Origin: Philopedon plagiatum
Lineage: Eukaryota; Arthropoda; Insecta; Coleoptera; Curculionidae
NCBI GenBank assembly: GCA_963971165.1
Contig: OZ020191.1
Coordinates: 19,959,160-20,023,159 of the forward strand
DNA: 64,000 nucleotides
Reading direction: 5' to 3'
The position numbers and the translations under genes were made by a program. How positions within the stretch are numbered: position 1 is the first letter of the stretch; the number at the start of each line of letters is the position of its first letter. The notes beneath the pieces were generated by a model. It did no database searches. It saw only the letters and a list, made by a program, of their open reading frames with translations, and had not been told where the DNA came from. This document shows positions 53,701 through 59,700 of this stretch, piece after piece.

Positions 53701-56700
53701 TAGGTGAAGTTGGTTGCTAATTTTATAGTTTTACGAAATCATATAAGCTCTTTTAATGGGAATTGCTTAACTTTTATCCCTGGAATTCACTTAAATGATC
53801 TAAAAGTTAGTACTGGTTTAAACTAAAATGTCCCAGCTTGCCAATTAGATTTTCACAACTCTTTGTCCTGTCATTGCTTATAAGTCGCCATTAAAAATGT
53901 ATGAGCTACTTTATTATTTCTGCGACCTGCTTGGTTTCCAAATGATTCTTGTCTTGGAACTTGTTGCTGAAGTGAATTTAGTTCTATTATTGACTAAAAT
54001 ACATTCTTAAAAAGCCTTGTTCTTTATTACTATTTTGAAAAACTAAAAAGTAGCTGTTTTATTCTTACGCTGGTTAATTTAAGCCCATGATTATCAAATT
54101 GGACCAGTCTTAGCAATAGTGAATTTAGCCGTAAGATTTTTATTCATATCTACTTGAAAGACGAATGTCGCTCAACACCCTAACTACTACTTCTACTACT
54201 GTCAGATTTCTAATTCAAATTTGTGTTTTTATTTTTTTAGTTTACTGTGGTCATAAAGTACCACTCGATGTCATATCCATGTCCAATCACATGTTAGTAA
54301 AATTTGTATCAGATGGATCAGTACAAAAAGGAGGCTTTTCTGCAATCATAATGAAAGAATATGACGAATGCTCAAAAATAAATCATGGATGTGCGCAGCA
54401 ATGCGTCAATACTTTGGGTAGTTATGTTTGTGCATGTAGAATAGGATATGAACTTCATTCTGATGGCAAAAATTGCGAAGGTAAGTTTATTACTTGGGAA
54501 ATTCATCTTCATCTAATATTTTTAGATATCATGCCATTTTGGAAAAATTCTCTTAATCTATTAATTGTCCTTGTTATCCTACAGATGCTTGTGGAGGTGT
54601 TTTCGATGTACCAAATGGAACAATCACGTCTCCGTCGTTCCCAGATTTATACCCATTTAACAAAAATTGCGTGTGGGAGATAGTGGCACTGCCTCAATAT
54701 AGGATTACACTCAATTTTACTCATTTTGACCTTGAAGGGTACGTTTATGTATGATAAAATGTAGTTATACATTATTTTTATGGAAGCTTTTAAAATCTTT
54801 ATTTAAACAATCTTTGGAAATCTTTAAAAATATATTTTATGCGGCTTAGATCTTTTGTCCACTGTATTGTACCATATAGTTCTTTTTCAGGAACAATAAT
54901 GCTCAGCAACAGCAATGCGAGTATGATAGGGTCGATATTTTCAGTAAACTAAAGGAAGGCAAAATGAAAAAACACGGATCATATTGTGGATCTAAAGCTC
55001 CTGGGCTAATAACATCAGAAAGTAATGTGATGAGAATAATATTTTATTCCGACACTAGTGTACAGAAGACTGGGTTCGCGGCAATATTTTTCTCTGGTAA
55101 GGACTAAAAAAAAATCACCTTTTTGAAGAATAATAAGTTTCTTAATAGATATGGATGAGTGTGCTAACAACCATGGTAACTGTCAACACGAGTGCCTCAA
55201 TACCCTGGGTTCGTATATTTGCACCTGTCATAATGGATACACTTTGCACGAAAATGGCAGAGACTGTAAGGAAGGGGGCTGTAAATATGAAATATCAACC
55301 CCATCAGGGTTTATAGGCAGTCCTAATTATCCTGATTATTATCCTGCGAGAAAGGTAAAAACTGTTTGAAAAAACAAAAATATTTTCTTCTGAACGCATA
55401 TCATAAGATAAAAAAAATGTCCTCAAAGTATGCCGTGGAATCACTCACGCAATCACGCATGTCTTGAATTATTACTCTTGAAAGGTAACATAGGTAAAAG
55501 CTATATATTATTTCTGTGGTTCCGTTCTAAAAACCTCGCTAGCATTGCATCCATTTTTCCAATTCTCCTTTGAAAACGATATCTATCAAGTATTAGTTGC
55601 TGAAAATTACTTTGTCGGGCTTGTCTATATGCAAAACACCAAACAGACATACGGTGGATAATATTTCTTTCTTCGTCAAATCTTACTTGCTTCATGGTGT
55701 ATTATAAAATGAATTTTTATTTAGTGTTATTTATATATAGGCTGAACATAAAGAGAGTGAATTAGTTTTACTTTAAAATGGGTCGTGTTAACAACACAAT
55801 TGATAAATTTGGTCTACAGAAAACTCTTGTTTGTAACAACGTATCGCGAGGGTTGCCCGGAATCGGATTTAAACTTACTTCAGATGGACATTTTGATATA
55901 GAGGGAAAATTATTAAGGAATGTCGCCCAACCGATAAATGATAATGATGCTGCTACCAAAGGATATGTCCTTACGGAAGTTCATCAACTTGGTTCGCAGA
56001 TAAATACCATACTTAGTAATGTGCTAGTACCAGTTTTGCAAAAAATGCTTGAAGATGATGAGGCCAAAATTACGTACCTTAAGGAAAAAATGTATCAAAT
56101 TCACCCACATGCTGCACGGTATACTACAACGAAGATAAAGGATCCAAAAAAACCAAAATGGAAACCAACCTAGATATAAAGTTCTATTTAAAAACATAAT
56201 TATACTGTTAAATTGAAAATAAAACGCATAATTATGAAAAGCAATATTACTATATAATATATAGAAGTGTCTAATTCTGAAGTTTTTATTTCTAAGAAAA
56301 GTAAATATGGTAATCATAGCAGACCAAAAAGCTTTTATGATCGAAAGCTACTTTAGAGATGGTAGAAGGGTTGTGCGTTTACTCAACACGGGACGCCATT
56401 GAGGATTTTCAAACAGAATTTACACACATAGTCATGGATTTTGACCAGTTTCGCCAAGTTTTGACTAGATATGTGGCTTTGCTTAGAAAAACAGGAAGTG
56501 TGAATAGAAAGGAAGGCAGTGGGAGACCCAAAGTTCCTACTGCACTAAAACTAGAATAAATGAGGCAAGTTGTTAATAAACACCCACAAAACCCCTATTC
56601 GGCGTTTAAGCTAGCAAATGTATCCTACGGAACCTGCAATACGATCCTGAAATGTGACCTGTATATGCACACTTATCGTCTAACCTCAGTCCAAGAATTG

Positions 56701-59700
56701 TTACCAAACGACAAGCAGCAGCGAATGCAATTTTCAGACTAGTTTATGGGTAATGTGCATAATAATGAAAACATATTTGAAACAACCTCTTTTACTGACG
56801 AGGCATGATTTTACTTCCCTGGTTATGTACCTGAATTCTTACCAAATAAGGATTTATGTAGTTCTGACAATCCACATTTCTTTATAGAGAAACCTCTGCA
56901 TTCACAGAAAGTTGGCGCGTGGGCGGCCATATCGAAAAGAAGGTTATTGGACCAATTTTTTTGAAGGGACTCTCAATTGGGGGCGATAGTGTAATGAAAT
57001 TTTAGAAAATTTTGTAAACGCATTAGACGATGAAGAGATGCGACAAGGCTACTTTCAGCAGGACGGCGCGGCGCACCAATTCACGTAACTCTTGATAATT
57101 TAAATTTTTTGGAAGAATTTTTTGAAGATCGAATCGTTAATCGTAATATGCCAGTTAGGTGGCCACCACGGTCCTGCGATCTCACGCCGTACGACTTTTT
57201 TATTGCCACGTATTAAAAACTCGGTTTTGAAAACCCTTTGTGAAAATTTAGAAGACCTACGGGCTAGAATTATTACAAATAAATTTCAGGAGATTAACAA
57301 CTCCCCCCAAGTGATCAGCAATGTTTTTTATGCAGTAAAAAGGAGTATGAAAACATGTTTGGAAATAGAAGGTGGACACGTCTCTCATTTAGTTTAAATT
57401 TATAATTTTTAGATTCTTTGTTGTATATGTTTTTTTTTTAATTCTGTGTTATGCACTGACAATGAGAGTGACAATAAAGGTAATTTTCTTCAAAATAAAA
57501 ACTTTATTACTTGACAGTTTTATTTTTCATTTACCTATACTTTTTACCTATGTTAAGAGTAATAATTCAAGACATGTGGGATTGATTCTACGGCATACTT
57601 TGAGGACGTTTTTTCTTGATCTTACGTTATATTAATCTACATTTACTTAAATATTTGTTCTTACTTTTAGGATTGCGTGTGGCATTTTAGCACGACACCA
57701 GGTCACAGAGTACGAATTATTTTCCAGTTTTTCGAACTGGAACCACATCAAGAATGTGCTTATGATCACGTAGACTTTTATGACGGATCTTCACCCGAAG
57801 CGCCATCTCTAGGAAGGTTTTGTGGATCAAAGTTACCTCACATGATTGTTGCAAGTGGCAATCAACTTTATCTGACGTTCAGGTTTGTTTTTGACATAGA
57901 TGTAGTTACTTATGCTATTAGACATAAAAATTAACTGGTTATTACACAGGTTGAGTTTTTTTTAAAGTGTTACAAGGAGATATCTTAAAAACGGTTTAAA
58001 ATATTTTCACGAAATTTTGTGTCAGTGAGTCAGTGAGTCAGTGAGTCAGTGAGTCAGTGAGTCAGTGAGTGCCCGAAATTGCGATTTTTGGACACTCGTA
58101 TCTTCGAAACTATCCCACCTAGACATATGAAATTTGAAACACTGCTTCTTTTTGGCAACCTTAACCCCCCTTTAAGAATTCAGTCCTGTAACGCAACTAG
58201 CCTCGAAAATAGAGGGGGTCGAAAAGTGCTCGAAATGGTTCGTGTAAATATTGCACAATGCGCGGGCGGTCGGTTTTGCGAGAACTTGACCTGGCGCACT
58301 CCGTGCGCTTTGATAGAATTCGAATCTTCGTAAAAAAACTACGTATGTGTACAAATTTTTTTCTGAAAGCTGTTTCGGTTACGGAATTAAAATTTATTAG
58401 GTTATAAAATAATGAAAATATTTACCATTTAATTTCAACCTATTTATCGTCTGTCATACTTGAGAAGCTGTTAGAAATGCCCACCTTCAACTTCCAAACA
58501 CATTCTCATTCTTTTTCAAAATGAATTTCGTACCCGCTGTAAGATTTCAGGTGTCACTAATAAGCAGGCAAAGCGGATTCGGTCTTTCATATCATCTAAA
58601 GTTGTAGGTGTAGTCGCCATCACTTTGTCCTTTATATAACCCCACAAGAAAAAGTCAAGGGGGTCAAATTCGGGGAACTAGCAGGCTAGCTGACCGGACC
58701 AACTCGTCCAATCCACCTGTTTTCAAATATTTCTTTAAAATGATTACGGGTCTGTATTGCATAATGGGGTCGAGCTTAACCCTGTTGAAGACACATATCA
58801 GGATTTATGTTTTGGTTTGATAATTGGGGTAATAATCGTTAAAACGTCAAAATTCTCAACTGACCTAAGTAAAACCAACGCATTTTGATGGAAACGAATA
58901 TTAATTCTGAAATAAGTGAACTTGATTTGTTGATAAAATTTATTTATTTTTTAAATTCAGTCAAAATTTAGTTAATCAAAATTCCCGAACCGAAAGAGAA
59001 AATCAAATTAGTTTTGTACACGTACATAGTTTTTTACGAATATTCTAATTTTATAAAGAAAAGTACATCATCCCATTTAAAATTGAAAATTTACCCCCAC
59101 CCCTCAAAATGGGGTAAATGTCAAAAATATGTTTAAATATGTCCCCCATCTCCCTATTAACTCAATCATGAAATTATTTTAAACAGTTTTCGAGATATCG
59201 CCTTGTAACATTTTAAAAAACTCACCCTGTATACATGGACATTGTTATGTTATTTATATCATTGTTATACGTATCTACATTAGTTTAATTTACTCAAAGT
59301 TTCACATTTAGTTTACGGGATAATCATCACCAGAAAGGATATGACGGGCCGATCATTTATAATGTTCATAATATGCAGTTCAACGAAAGCTTGTCGTCAG
59401 CGATTATTAATTATAAAACTAACAATGTAATGAAATGATTATATAGTGGTTAAACAATTATCTACATTAGTTTAGTTTACCCAAAGGTTCACGTTCAGTT
59501 TACTGGATCATCATGACCGGAAAAAACATGACCGGCCGGTCATTTGCAGTGTACATAATATGTGCATGAACGACGGGCCAAAGCTTATCGTCAGCGATCA
59601 ATTACAAAACTAACGATGTAATGACATGATTATATTGTGGTTTAACAACTATTTACATTAGTTTAGATTACCCAAAGTTTCCCGCCCAGTTTACTGGATG

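Larger units (their letters stand above)
55400..57640 (+). mobile_element. Mariner-type copy carrying an insertion
   Basis: Left terminal repeat 55403-55500 and right terminal repeat 57548-57635 match the element at 29283. Transposase remnants run from 56309 to 57397 with stops (for example at 56557) and frameshifts. Between the left repeat and the transposase start lie about 755 bases (55508-56262) absent from the sister copy. It fills most of tolloid intron 14. Confidence 0.8.

Noticed and set aside
57883..57934. Open extension of tolloid exon 15
   Set aside because: Exon 16 completes the CUB4 consensus in phase; the extension does not.
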